A DNA stretch of 64,000 bases. It comes from DATEKX01 sp963726785 (lineage in GTDB: Bacteria > Acidobacteriota > Blastocatellia > UBA7656). The stretch covers positions 868,001-932,000 of the forward strand of contig CAVSDJ010000007.1 of the NCBI GenBank assembly GCA_963726785.1, written 5' to 3'. Under the pieces are notes generated by a model. That model saw only the letters and a list, made by a program, of their open reading frames with translations. It was not told where the DNA came from and did not search any database. The stretch's first letter is position 1; each line of letters opens with the position of its first letter. A program made the translations under genes and the position numbers. Below are positions 35,024 through 44,329 of the stretch, piece by piece.

Positions 35024-35341
35024 TTACGCCGTTTTAGCAGCGACCTTGTGGAAAGTCGAGTTGGAAAGTTCAAAGGTTTCAACCTTTGGAGTTCCATCAA
35101 CAACATTCGACATGATCTTCAGAACCTCAGGATAGCCTGTGCGATTGTAAGCTTCGGCACTCTCTTTCGTATCCCAGAGACTGATTGCAATGGCTTCCGA
35201 GCGTTGCGGTGCGACAAGGGTAAGCTCATCGCGGAATCCATTCTGCTTGCGTAGCATCGGGATAATCTGGTTCTCGTTAAGTTGTGTAAACTCAGAGGCA
35301 GTATTCGCCTTGAGTTTCAAAGTTACATGACGTGTAAACAT
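35024..35341 (-). CDS. Antibiotic-biosynthesis-monooxygenase-like (dimeric alpha/beta barrel) protein
   Basis: A 105-residue protein with the ferredoxin-like pattern F-T-R-H-V-T-L-K-L-K, then G-F-R-D-E-L-T-L and S-L-W-D-T-K-E-S-A-E-A-Y. Family members act as cofactor-free monooxygenases, dehydratases or heme-degrading enzymes, or as stress proteins. It is alone on this strand between two intergenic gaps; its ATG has AAGGAGC upstream. Function cannot be narrowed. Confidence 0.75.
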   Translation of the reverse strand: MFTRHVTLKLKANTASEFTQLNENQIIPMLRKQNGFRDELTLVAPQRSEAIAISLWDTKESAEAYNRTGYPEVLKIMSNVVDGTPKVETFELSNSTFHKVAAKTA

Positions 35342-35676
35342 TTATAGCTCCTTTTGTAAGGTGAGCTGTTGGATTCAGATGAACTGGATTATTCCAGAGA
35401 AGCTGAAGAAGAGAGTAAGCTATGCTCGGTTCTTAATAACCCTATGCTTAATGAACAGCAATGTCAAGGGCGGGTAAGTTGCGGGGTAATAGTGGGTTGG
35501 TCGTTTGCCCGAAAGTGGCTCAGCGTCGGACTCGAAAACCGGCAAATCCATATAAGCAATCTTCATCGCGGCAGAGGAATGCCGTTAATACAAACTCTGT
35601 TTATACGTTGACGATTTTAAGTAAAAGGAATAAAACCATATAGGACATTGTGAACCTTTGACGAAGGCTTCAGTCT
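35342..35676. other. Intergenic region with no convincing gene
   Basis: This gap separates the divergent monooxygenase-like and response regulator genes. An open frame at 35369-35611 has unusual composition and no ribosome site, and I do not accept it. The gap probably holds the promoters of both genes. Confidence 0.4.
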
Positions 35677-36036
35677 GTGAAGAAGCAAATCCTAGTTGTA
35701 GACGACAATCCTGATTCACGAGAGATGCTTTCATTTATTCTCACCGGCGAAGGCTTTTCCGTCATTGCTGCCGGGGATGGTCTAGAAGCTCTCGACCTGG
35801 TTAAGGAAGTCCACCCTGACCTCATAATTACCGATATTAATATGCCTAATATTGATGGAATCGAATTGACGAAGAAATTGCGCGAACAGTTTAAGTCAAC
35901 CTTGCCTATTATGGTGGTGAGCGCTTTCGGCGGCGAGTTGGTTTCAAAGGCTATTGAGGCTGGAGCTAACGGGGCTATTCAAAAACCATTGCATGTAGAT
36001 TCGCTGCTCACCCTCGTCAAGCAAATATTATCCTAA
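35677..36036 (+). CDS. Single-domain response regulator (CheY-like)
   Basis: 119-residue receiver domain only. It has the acidic pocket in V-V-D-D-N-P-D-S, phosphoacceptor Asp in I-I-T-D-I-N-M-P, the Thr/Ser switch in V-V-S-A-F-G-G, and Lys in I-Q-K-P-L-H. No output domain, so it acts by protein contact. The start is GTG at 35677. It is tail-to-tail with a second receiver, 5 bp apart. Confidence 0.9.
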   Translation: MKKQILVVDDNPDSREMLSFILTGEGFSVIAAGDGLEALDLVKEVHPDLIITDINMPNIDGIELTKKLREQFKSTLPIMVVSAFGGELVSKAIEAGANGAIQKPLHVDSLLTLVKQILS

Positions 36037-36041
36037 CTTCC

Positions 36042-36443
36042 TCAATCAACGTGTGAGCCTTCACCCGAATCTCTATTTACAAAGCGTGATACATTCTGCA
36101 CTAAGTCTTCAATCCCAACCGGCTTGATTAAGAAGCCTTGCGCGCCCGCGCTAATTGCCTGCTTTATTTCATCCTTCTCAACTACGCCTGAATAGAAAAG
36201 TATTATAGTCTGGGAATCGAAGGCGCGAATCATCTTGCACAATTCAAGGCCCGTCCCGTCACCAAAAAACCAATCAAGCAAGATCAGATCGAAGTGCTCT
36301 CTTCGGGATAAAGTTAATCCATCGGCTATGTTCATAGCCTGGATCACCTCATAGCCTGCCTGGCCAAGTAGCAGCGTTATCATCTCGCAAGTATCTTGAT
36401 CATCATCAACGCAGAGGATTCGCCCTTTGTTTTTTCCCATCAC
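36042..36443 (-). CDS. Single-domain response regulator
   Basis: 133-residue receiver domain with C-V-D-D-D-Q-D-T, phosphoacceptor Asp in I-L-L-D-W-F-F-G and the Lys in L-I-K-P-V-G. It lacks an output domain. It lies convergent with the other receiver and is likely fed by the hybrid histidine kinase 1.4 kb downstream on the other strand, though the kinase has its own receiver. Confidence 0.9.
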   Translation of the reverse strand: MMGKNKGRILCVDDDQDTCEMITLLLGQAGYEVIQAMNIADGLTLSRREHFDLILLDWFFGDGTGLELCKMIRAFDSQTIILFYSGVVEKDEIKQAISAGAQGFLIKPVGIEDLVQNVSRFVNRDSGEGSHVD

Positions 36444-36737
36444 CCAACCCCTCAGAGCTATTATAGACGATTGATTTTTCGTTCTTCCACTGAGCTATCA
36501 AGTTCATAGCAAAATTCTAAAATATCATATGGTTTGCATCAAGTTTATCAGCCCGCAAACTCATCGTCTGTACGCTAGGAGACGAACGGTGGCTAACCAT
36601 TGTGTGATATACTAATTGGTCTGGTTGTTCTTTCTTAAATTCAGCCTGCGACATCAGGATAGGATTTAATCAACCTTCTCCCTTTGCCGTCTGTTGGGTT
36701 TTACCCGAACGTGATCGGTCACAAAGGAGAATGCACG

Positions 36738-37474
36738 ATGACTCTATCCAATCCACCGCCTCAGTCCGAAAACAAACTGCTCGCCGCGCTGTCTCGACAA
36801 TCTTATGAGCGTCTAGTTCCTCACCTTGAGTTTGTCGACTTCGAACTTGGGTATGTCCTCTACCACCCGAAACAGCCAATTAAACACGTCTACTTCCCGT
36901 ATAAGACTACCATCTCTATGGTAAACATCTTGGAAGACGGCGCGATGGTAGAAATAGGGGTAGTGGGAAGCGAAGGTATGATAGGTACTGCGCTATTATC
37001 AGGAGATGATATAAGCCCGCATCAAGCGATTGTACAGATAGCAAATGGCGGCATGAAGATGAAAGCAGTGGCATTCAAACAGGAAATCAGGAACAATGCC
37101 GAGTTGAATGAATTAGTGCATCGGTACTTGCAGGCGCTATTCACACAGATAGCGCAAACGGGAGCCTGCAACCGTATGCATCCGATAGCTGAGAGGCTGG
37201 CCCGGTGGATGCTCCTGTGCCAAGATCGAATGGAATCAGATACACTACAACTCACTCACGAATTCATTGCAACGATGCTTGGTGCGCGGAGGGCCGGGGT
37301 GAGCGTAGCAGCGGGTACACTGCAAGCGGCAGGCATAATCAGCTACCATCGAGGGAAAGTTATAATTCGAGACCGCGAGGGGTTGGAAGAGCGTCCTGCG
37401 AGTGCTACAGGACAGTCAAGGATGAATATGATCGGTTGCTTGGCAATTTCATTCTTAATAAAAATTTGAGTTAA
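36738..37474 (+). CDS. Crp/Fnr-type transcriptional regulator (C-terminal frame break)
   Basis: Start 36738 follows AAAGGAGA at a good distance. A cyclic-nucleotide-binding-like fold (L-E-F-V-D-F-E-L-G-Y-V-L-Y, V-E-I-G-V-V-G-S-E-G-M-I-G) is followed by a winged helix (L-T-H-E-F-I-A-T-M-L-G-A-R-R-A-G-V-S-V). One missing base near 37391-37393 shifts the frame. The restored tail reads S-C-E-C-Y-R-T-V-K-D-E-Y-D-R-L-L, which is the usual ending of this subfamily, up to a stop at 37474. The arginines that bind cAMP in CRP are not evident. Confidence 0.8.
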
Positions 37475-37823
37475 TAGAGAGAAACTAGCCAATATAAGAG
37501 GCGCGCAGTTCAGCAACCTGACTGGCTAAGGAACGTGAAGACGTTTCAAAGAAACGTGCTGGCAAAACAAAGGAACGCCAGCACGTTTCTTTATAACGTG
37601 TACCCATTTCAAAGAAACGTGCTCATAATTAGAACCGAGGTCATACGGTAGCCTCATTCACCTGTGGGAGAGGCTGGAAAACACCTTGGCAGAGTTGGGA
37701 TGTTTCAACCAGAATTATTTTGTTATTATCCATGTATACATTGTCTTGGACAGGTGTGGACTCTTGGCAATGAAAATATCCGTGAAGTATTTTTATCTCC
37801 TTTGAAATACTAAGGTCCACAAT
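37475..37823. other. Intergenic region with repeats
   Basis: Contains the inverted and direct repeats described at 37544-37623. No gene is visible. Sequence near 37750-37823 is AT-rich, with the promoter of the hybrid histidine kinase likely there. Confidence 0.4.
37544..37623. repeat. Hairpin with an extra direct copy of its arm
   Basis: Perfect 16-bp arms (37548-37563 and 37577-37592) of AAAGAAACGTGCTGGC type. A 17-bp direct copy of TTTCAAAGAAACGTGCT occurs at 37544-37560 and again at 37607-37623. On the plus strand, the hairpin could act as terminator of the Crp gene (TTTCTTT tail). Confidence 0.65.
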
Positions 37824-39494
37824 ATGTCAAATTCAGACAACTCCTACCCGCCAGAAGACGAGAAAGAGACCAAAGAGCAAATATCAACTCAGGACCTGTT
37901 ACACCAGAGTGGAGATCCCTTTCGTTTATTGGTCCAGGCCGTAAGCGACTATGCGATCTTTATTCTCGATAAGGAAGGCTATATCGTCACCTGGAATTTA
38001 GGGGCGCAGAAGATCAAGGGTTATAGTGCTGATGAGATTATCGGGAAGCACTTCTCAATCTTCTACCCCGAAGAAGACCTCCAGCGCGACAAGCCCGGCT
38101 ATGAACTGAAGGTGGCGGCAGAGGTAGGACAGTTTGAAGATGAGGGCTGGCGCATCCGCAAGGACGGCACACGATTTTGGGCCAATGTCATCATCACCGC
38201 GCTGAGAGATAAAGACGGAATCCTGCGCGGCTTCGGCAAAGTGACCCGCGATCTGACTGAACGCAAACAGGCCGAGGAGCAGCGCCTGCAACTCGCACGC
38301 GAGCAGGTCGCACGCGCCGAATCGGATGCAGCCAACCGCGCTAAGGATGAATTTCTGGCTACAATCTCACACGAACTGCGCACGCCGCTAAATGCGATAC
38401 TTGGCTGGGGGCGGATGCTGCGCAACAGCAAGCTGGATGAAGCAAGTTTCGCTCGCGGGCTGGACACTATCGAGCGCAACGCAAAGCTGCAGGCGCAGCT
38501 CATTGATGACCTGCTAGATGTGTCGCGGATCATTTCTGGTAAGGTTCGACTAACGGTTATGCCGGTCGAACTTCGCCCGGTCATCGAGGCTGCTATTGAC
38601 TCAATCCGGCCAGCGGCTGAAGCTAAGGACATTCGACTACAGGTAACGCTTGATACAAACACGGGCTTAGTCTCCGGCGATCCTGATCGCCTGCAACAAA
38701 TCGTCTGGAATCTGCTCTCCAACGCGGTGAAGTTCACTGAGAAAGGAGGCCGCGTACAGGTAAGGCTTGAGCGTATTAATTCCCACGTTGAGATAACGGT
38801 AAGCGATACCGGCAAAGGCATATCGCCGGAGTTTCTGCCATACGTGTTTGATCGTTTTCGTCAGGCCGACAGTTCAATCACACGGCTGCACGGAGGGCTT
38901 GGGCTTGGGCTGGCAATCGTGCGTCATCTGATGGAGCTACACGGCGGTATCGTACAGGCGCAAAGCCTGGGAGAGGGGCAAGGGGCAACCTTTTCGTTGC
39001 GGTTGCCGGTGATTATCGCCCACGGTTCAGGCCGCTTCGCCATAAATGATGAAGAAGCGAATGCATCTGGCGCTGCGCTTGAGGTAGACTTCGGCTCCTC
39101 ACCATCGCTTGAAGGGTTGAGCATCCTCGTAGTTGATGATGAGGGTGATGCGCGGGACTTATTAAGGGTCATTCTCGAAGAACGCAAAGCTCAGGTTACA
39201 ACTGCTGCGAGCGCTGCCGAGGCGTATGAAACGCTTGAGTGGTTAAGACCGGATATAATCATCAGTGACATCGGGATGCCCGGTGAAGACGGCCACTCCC
39301 TCATACGCAAGGTGAGACAAAAAGAAGCCCAGAGGCGACAGGGATGGAAGCCAGCGATTGCGCTGACGGCGCACGCGCGCGTGGAAGATCGTCTGCGGGC
39401 GCTATCAGCAGGCTACCAGGCGCACGTAGCAAAGCCGGTCGAACCGACTGAGTTGGTGGCCGTGATTGCTAGTCTTGTGCGTCCACTCGCATAA
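37824..39494 (+). CDS. PAS-containing hybrid histidine kinase
   Basis: Cytoplasmic sensor kinase of 556 residues. PAS domain about 30-150 (I-L-D-K-E-G-Y-I-V-T-W-N-L-G-A), a HisKA dimerisation helix with phosphoacceptor His in T-I-S-H-E-L-R-T-P-L-N-A, HATPase_c with N-L-L-S-N-A-V-K-F-T and G-L-G-L-G-L-A-I-V, and a C-terminal receiver with V-V-D-D-E-G-D and I-I-S-D-I-G-M-P. No membrane segments, so it senses a cytoplasmic signal or redox state. It belongs to the signalling cluster with two receivers and a Crp-type regulator. Confidence 0.93.
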   Translation: MSNSDNSYPPEDEKETKEQISTQDLLHQSGDPFRLLVQAVSDYAIFILDKEGYIVTWNLGAQKIKGYSADEIIGKHFSIFYPEEDLQRDKPGYELKVAAEVGQFEDEGWRIRKDGTRFWANVIITALRDKDGILRGFGKVTRDLTERKQAEEQRLQLAREQVARAESDAANRAKDEFLATISHELRTPLNAILGWGRMLRNSKLDEASFARGLDTIERNAKLQAQLIDDLLDVSRIISGKVRLTVMPVELRPVIEAAIDSIRPAAEAKDIRLQVTLDTNTGLVSGDPDRLQQIVWNLLSNAVKFTEKGGRVQVRLERINSHVEITVSDTGKGISPEFLPYVFDRFRQADSSITRLHGGLGLGLAIVRHLMELHGGIVQAQSLGEGQGATFSLRLPVIIAHGSGRFAINDEEANASGAALEVDFGSSPSLEGLSILVVDDEGDARDLLRVILEERKAQVTTAASAAEAYETLEWLRPDIIISDIGMPGEDGHSLIRKVRQKEAQRRQGWKPAIALTAHARVEDRLRALSAGYQAHVAKPVEPTELVAVIASLVRPLA

Positions 39495-39553
39495 ATCGGG
39501 GCTTGATGAAATCTCAAGCGCGTGCATACCAAGCAAGACTGATTCTGTAACTA

Positions 39554-40957
39554 TCAGGTATACAAATTTATCACGCGCTCGATGCTGCGGCGGCACACGG
39601 CGCAAAACGTTTTGCTGCGCGTAAACATTATGCAATCCACTTCGGGCCGGTAGTAGCCTTTCGCTTCGTACATCGCGCCTTCAAACGCGCCGACCTTGCC
39701 CGCGTATTTTTCAGAAGCGAACAGCTTCACTTCAAACTCGCGGTTCTCGCGAAAGAGCGCTTCCATCTCTTCTTCGGGCCGGTTCTCAGCGCGAATGCGA
39801 GCGCGGCGAGCGCCATACTCGCGCGAGTGCTTTTCATATTCTTCCTTCTGCCACGGAGTCGGAATGGGAGTGCCGGGTGCGACGAGGTCTTTCCATTTCA
39901 AGTTCGCAGGGTCGAGCATCGCTGTCACGTTCGGCTCCCACGGTTCCGTCTTCACTGCGGGCGGCGTGTAGGCGACGGGCGATGTGTAATACTCGTCGGC
40001 AAGCCCCGCGAAGTGATGGCCGAATTCGTGAACGAAAACATAAGCAGCCTGGTCGCTGTCCGCCGCAACTGTGCTGTAGAGTCCGAATATCCCGCCGCCG
40101 CCATACGTGCGCGTGTTCGTGATGATCTCGATGAACTCGTAAGGCGCGAACTGTGCCGCGTTGCGAAGCGCGCGATTGTCGAAAGTCAGCACGTATCGCT
40201 CTGAACCGAACGCATCGTATGTCGCGCCCAACGGCGATGCGCGATGAATGCCCGTCGAGGGGCGCGAGATGCCGGTTTCGGCAGCCGCAGGACAGAGCGC
40301 CCAAACGTTGAAATCTTTTCGACGCTCTTTGTAGGGCGAGGTGGCAAATAGGATTGCAAGCAACCGGCGCGCGTCACGCTCGAACTTGCCGCGCTCGGCA
40401 GCCGTGTAGCCGTCGCCTAAAATCAAGAAGTCAACTTTCGTGGCAGGGTCGCCGTTCTTTTCGATTTCGATGAGCGGGCCGGGCGATTGCGCCTTCGCGC
40501 GGTCTACGAACATATCTTTCGGGTCTACGATTGCAGACCAGATTTCGCGGAAAGCGTTATCTTGATCGCGCTTCTTTAAGACGATCTGAACTGCTGCTGC
40601 GGGCGCGGGAAACCGAAGCGATTCATGAAACGTGCGATTGATGGATTTAGCTTCATCGGTCGTTTCCCATTCGCCATAGATGGAAGCAAAGCCGCGCGAG
40701 TACAAGACGCGATTCGTGTTCCGGTCTCGCACTTCAAAGAAGTATTTTCCGAGATTCGTATCATCGATGTTTTTTTGAGGATTGCCGGGCCAGGTGCCGG
40801 GTTCGATCACCACGCGATCAAGGCTGAACATCTCTTGCGCCTGATTGCCCGTGTGGTAGTAATCAACTCGCATTACTTGCGAAGCTGCGTTTGCCTCTAC
40901 GCTCGAAACAAACAACAGCGTCAGAAAGCTAAAAGCGAATAAAGATTTTCGATTCAT
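39554..40957 (-). CDS. Secreted M64 (IgA peptidase-like) zinc metallopeptidase
   Basis: Start 40957 gives the signal peptide M-N-R-K-S-L-F-A-F-S-F-L-T-L-L-F-V-S. The zinc motif is V-H-E-F-G-H-H-F-A-G-L-A-D-E-Y, which matches H-E-x-x-H-x-x-G/A-x-x-D of metzincin-like M64 enzymes. An N-terminal domain (about residues 30-160) and a C-terminal C-I-M-F...C-A-V-C pair complete the family architecture. It would act outside the cytoplasm on protein substrates, not necessarily IgA. A kinase gene lies divergently, with its promoter inside or next to this 5' end. Confidence 0.88.
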   Translation of the reverse strand: MNRKSLFAFSFLTLLFVSSVEANAASQVMRVDYYHTGNQAQEMFSLDRVVIEPGTWPGNPQKNIDDTNLGKYFFEVRDRNTNRVLYSRGFASIYGEWETTDEAKSINRTFHESLRFPAPAAAVQIVLKKRDQDNAFREIWSAIVDPKDMFVDRAKAQSPGPLIEIEKNGDPATKVDFLILGDGYTAAERGKFERDARRLLAILFATSPYKERRKDFNVWALCPAAAETGISRPSTGIHRASPLGATYDAFGSERYVLTFDNRALRNAAQFAPYEFIEIITNTRTYGGGGIFGLYSTVAADSDQAAYVFVHEFGHHFAGLADEYYTSPVAYTPPAVKTEPWEPNVTAMLDPANLKWKDLVAPGTPIPTPWQKEEYEKHSREYGARRARIRAENRPEEEMEALFRENREFEVKLFASEKYAGKVGAFEGAMYEAKGYYRPEVDCIMFTRSKTFCAVCRRSIERVINLYT

Positions 40958-41039
40958 GCCGGAGATTGTACCAACACCTCGCGCCTTACCCCAACAAGAT
41001 TTCATGCCAAGTTTTTCAGTATTGCGCCGTATAAGAATG

Positions 41040-41045
41040 TATAAT
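41040..41045 (+). promoter_or_regulatory. Candidate -10 box of the kinase gene
   Basis: TATAAT preceded by TG, 19 bp before the ATG at 41064. The -35 is not clear. If used, it supports the shorter kinase start. Confidence 0.4.
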
Positions 41046-41063
41046 AGCGACGCAACCAGTCTG

Positions 41064-43661
41064 ATGAGTAAGCCCATTCGACGAAGCGGATTAAGAATCT
41101 TGCTTGAGACCCTCACAAGGTACAGGATCATTGAAAAGCTCGGCGCGGGCGGCATGGGCGAGGTCTATAAAGCCAAAGACCTCACACTGCTAAGGACGGT
41201 GGCAATCAAAGTAATATCGAAGACAAACCCTCGCACGCCCGCAGCCGAGGGGCGCTTTTTACTCGAAGCGCGCGCCGCGTCTGCCTTGAACCACCCGAAC
41301 GTCATCATAATTCATGAAATAGGCGAGACGGACGAGCACGCCTACATAGTGATGGAGTATGTAAGCGGGCGCAGCCTGCGCGACCTGATCTCTTCACGCG
41401 CCCTCACATCTGAGCGGATCATTGACATATGCCGCCAGATTTGTGACGCGCTTGTCGAAGCCCACTCGCGAAAAATTATTCACCGCGACATCAAGCCGGA
41501 GAACATACTCGTGAATGAACGCGAACAGGTCAAGCTGCTGGACTTTGGGCTGGCAAAGCCTCTCGATGCGCTCAGTATCGAAGACCCGGGCGCGTTACCC
41601 CTTACGGGAGCCGGGGTGATCGTCGGCACACTCGCTTATATGTCGCCCGAGCAATTGCGCGGCGACCCGCTTGATGAACGCACAGACATCTTCTCGTTCG
41701 GCATCCTGCTTTATCGGATGATAACGGGCAGGTTTCCCTTTTCCGGCGCGACGCCCGTCGAGATAGCTGCTTCCATTCTTAAAGAAAGCCCGATTGAAAT
41801 TACGACGCTGCCTGCAAGGCTGCCGCGAGGCATTATCGCCGTTATAAAACGATGCCTCGAAAAAGATCGCAATGGCCGCTACTCGTCGTTTGTCGAGATC
41901 AGGCGCGAGATGGAGGCGCTCAAAAAGGAGTTATCCACACAGTCTGAAACTGTAGAAACGATTCTGTTGCCGCCGCCTGATAAGAAGGAGCTTGCTCTAT
42001 CAAAAGCGCCGCCTAGAAGAGAGGCGTCAAAAGGCGAGTCACCGGAGACGCCTACCATAATGGTGTTGCCGCTTGAGGCGATGGGCGCAGACGAGAGCGG
42101 TTCATTCATCGGCATCGGGCTGGCGCACGCGATAAGGACAAGCCTCGCAAAAGTAAGAGGGCTGGCTGTGCTGTCTAAGCTGGCAAGCCTGGAGCGCAAA
42201 GCGCAACCTGAGCAAACAGCGCGTGAGCTCGCGTGCGAGTTGGGCGCGACTATAGTGCTTGAAGGCGAGGTGATGCGCGCCGGGCAAATGATCGAAGTGA
42301 TGGCGCGGTTGATTGATGTTAAAAGCGGTCGCGTCATCTGGGGCGATCAGCATCGCGCCAACGCGTCGGATATTTTCAGCCTGCAAGACGCCGTGTGCGA
42401 AGGCGTAGCCGCCGCGCTGAAAGTGAACATATCGAACACCGCCCGCCATCAGCTCGCCCGGCCCTCAACCGATAACATTGAGGCGTTCGAACTCTATTCA
42501 AAAGGACGATCTTTTCTTGAGCGATACGACGTCAAAGAGAACGTAGACCTCGCCATACAGGCGCTCGAAGAGTCTGCCAAGCTCGATCAAAAGTTTGCCC
42601 TGGCTTATGCAGGTCTGAGCGAAGCCTGCTGGCGAAAATACAGGATCACGCTCGACAATAAATGGGTTGCGCGGGCTATTGCCGCAGGCGACCGCGCTCT
42701 TGTCCTCGACCCCTATCAAGCGCAGGTGCACATCTCGTTAGGAAACATTTATTACGAAACAGGAAAGACCGACAAGGCCATAAAAGAATACGAGCGCGCC
42801 ATAGAGCTACAGTCAACGAGCGGCGATGCCCTGAGCGGTCTCGGCAAGTGCTATCAGCGGAAAAGCGATATGAATCGCGCGGTCAGTTATTTCGATAAGG
42901 CTATCGAGACGCGCCCGGGCTATTGGGAGTACTACAACAATCTTGGGGCTTGCTATTACAGTTTTGGCCGCTACGACGACGCAGCCGAACAGTTCCGTCA
43001 GGTGATAGAGCTTCAACCTGACAACTATAACGGCTATAACAATCTCGGCGCGACCTACTACCTGCTTGGCCATTACGAAGATGCGGTAGCCATGCACAGG
43101 CAGGCCATAGAGATTTATCCGACCGAAGAATCTTATTCCAACCTCGGCACAGGGTATTTTTACCTTGGCCGTTACTCGGAAGCCATAGAGGCTTACAAGG
43201 CTGCCGTAGGTCTGATGCCAACAAATGATCTACTTTATTCCAACCTCGGCGATGCCTATTTGCGACTTGGGGATAATCAAAGCGCAGTGGAGCAATACGA
43301 GCAGGCAGTCAGACTCTTAAACGAGTTATTAAAAGTCAGGAGAGATGATGCGGACCTGCGAGGGCGGCTGGCCATCTGCCAGGCCAAGCTTCGTCGCAAA
43401 GAAGAATCGCTGGCGAGCATCGAGCAAGCAATTGCCCTTGAGCCTCGCAATATTACAGTAATGTACCAGCAGGCCACTGTGTATGCGCTCACTGGCCACA
43501 CCGACAAAGCAATACAATGTCTGGCAGGCGCAATGGCTAAGGGCTATAGCCGCTCTGAAGCCGAGCGCGACCCCGACCTCGAATCGCTTCGCAACAGCGA
43601 AGAATACAAATCCCTTTTCACCGATGGCGGCTGGAAAGACAGCCTCATTACCCGGAAATAA
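41064..43661 (+). CDS. Ser/Thr protein kinase with FlgO/TolB-N-like domain and TPR tail
   Basis: PknB-type kinase: G-A-G-G-M-G-E-V loop, V-A-I-K-V-I lysine, H-R-D-I-K-P-E-N catalytic loop and D-F-G-L-A-K. The activation loop ends M-S-P-E-Q-L. Between about 350 and 480 there is a domain like the FlgO/TolB N-terminal nucleotide cyclase-associated region (I-M-V-L-P-L-E-A-M). TPRs fill the last 400 residues. No membrane helix is visible. I chose 41064 because a TATAAT box at 41040-41045 lies just upstream, although the frame is open to 40956. Confidence 0.88.
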   Translation: MSKPIRRSGLRILLETLTRYRIIEKLGAGGMGEVYKAKDLTLLRTVAIKVISKTNPRTPAAEGRFLLEARAASALNHPNVIIIHEIGETDEHAYIVMEYVSGRSLRDLISSRALTSERIIDICRQICDALVEAHSRKIIHRDIKPENILVNEREQVKLLDFGLAKPLDALSIEDPGALPLTGAGVIVGTLAYMSPEQLRGDPLDERTDIFSFGILLYRMITGRFPFSGATPVEIAASILKESPIEITTLPARLPRGIIAVIKRCLEKDRNGRYSSFVEIRREMEALKKELSTQSETVETILLPPPDKKELALSKAPPRREASKGESPETPTIMVLPLEAMGADESGSFIGIGLAHAIRTSLAKVRGLAVLSKLASLERKAQPEQTARELACELGATIVLEGEVMRAGQMIEVMARLIDVKSGRVIWGDQHRANASDIFSLQDAVCEGVAAALKVNISNTARHQLARPSTDNIEAFELYSKGRSFLERYDVKENVDLAIQALEESAKLDQKFALAYAGLSEACWRKYRITLDNKWVARAIAAGDRALVLDPYQAQVHISLGNIYYETGKTDKAIKEYERAIELQSTSGDALSGLGKCYQRKSDMNRAVSYFDKAIETRPGYWEYYNNLGACYYSFGRYDDAAEQFRQVIELQPDNYNGYNNLGATYYLLGHYEDAVAMHRQAIEIYPTEESYSNLGTGYFYLGRYSEAIEAYKAAVGLMPTNDLLYSNLGDAYLRLGDNQSAVEQYEQAVRLLNELLKVRRDDADLRGRLAICQAKLRRKEESLASIEQAIALEPRNITVMYQQATVYALTGHTDKAIQCLAGAMAKGYSRSEAERDPDLESLRNSEEYKSLFTDGGWKDSLITRK

Positions 43662-44022
43662 TGATGCGAGGGTCTATGGACAGCTCAATGGTTGTGTCTC
43701 CCCCGATAGCTTTTATCGTATAACTCCATTCCGAAGTTTGCGCAATAATAACACCGCCCGGCAAAGTAGTGATCCCATTGCCAGAAACGCCGGAGGTTAA
43801 AATGGGTACGTTTTCGAAGAATGGAGATGAGTCACCGCCCCTGCCTCTGCCAACCTCTCCCCATTCACCTACGACCATTTTGTAGGGTGCACCGGTTTTA
43901 TCCAAGGCAGCCCAGGTAATTTGATCCCCGGTTGTCACTTCAACTATTTCAGGGATAACACTGAGTTGCGGTTGATGTGATGAATCGAGAGCTATCGTAA
44001 TTACTACGGTGTGATTTTGCAT
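43648..44022 (-). CDS. Small cupredoxin-like beta protein
   Basis: The 124-residue protein starts at 44022 (GGGAG 9 bp upstream). An early strand pattern with P-E-I-V-E-V-T-T-G-D-Q-I-T-W resembles cupredoxin-type beta-sandwiches, where such T-G-D-x-V-x-W precedes a copper site. No His/Cys copper ligands follow, so copper binding is unlikely. No signal peptide. Its 3' end overlaps the kinase 3' end by 14 bp, tail-to-tail. Confidence 0.55.
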   Translation of the reverse strand: MQNHTVVITIALDSSHQPQLSVIPEIVEVTTGDQITWAALDKTGAPYKMVVGEWGEVGRGRGGDSSPFFENVPILTSGVSGNGITTLPGGVIIAQTSEWSYTIKAIGGDTTIELSIDPRIIISG

Positions 44023-44329
44023 GTCAGAAATCTCCCTTCATATCAAACTTGACCAGCAGGGTCACGATCAGCAACAGTTATAAGCCAGGGACAAGGACGA
44101 AGATTCTTCAACTTGAGAAATTCGACTATCTCGAATCATTGCCAGCCGTTCGCCTTATGCGGATTGAATCTATCACCATGAGGATTACTAAAGTGCGACC
44201 GCATTTTATTCAAAACTAATGTGGCTGTCTAGTAGCGATATTGCAGCTACATTTCTTGACCGTCGCTTACGGGTCCCCTAGAATTTCATGCGCTAGAGCT
44301 GAACCCCCTCTAGCCGCGAGGATAGTCCC
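44023..44329. other. Intergenic region, no gene seen
   Basis: About 307 bp between the divergent cupredoxin-like gene and recG. AT-rich at 44160-44230. It probably contains both promoters. I see no structured RNA. Confidence 0.4.

Noticed and set aside
35369..35611. Open frame between the monooxygenase-like and response regulator genes
   Set aside because: Unusual composition, no ribosome site, no recognisable domain.
43648..44022. Copper-binding cupredoxin
   Set aside because: The fold hint is there but the His/Cys/Met ligands are not, so I call it only cupredoxin-like.
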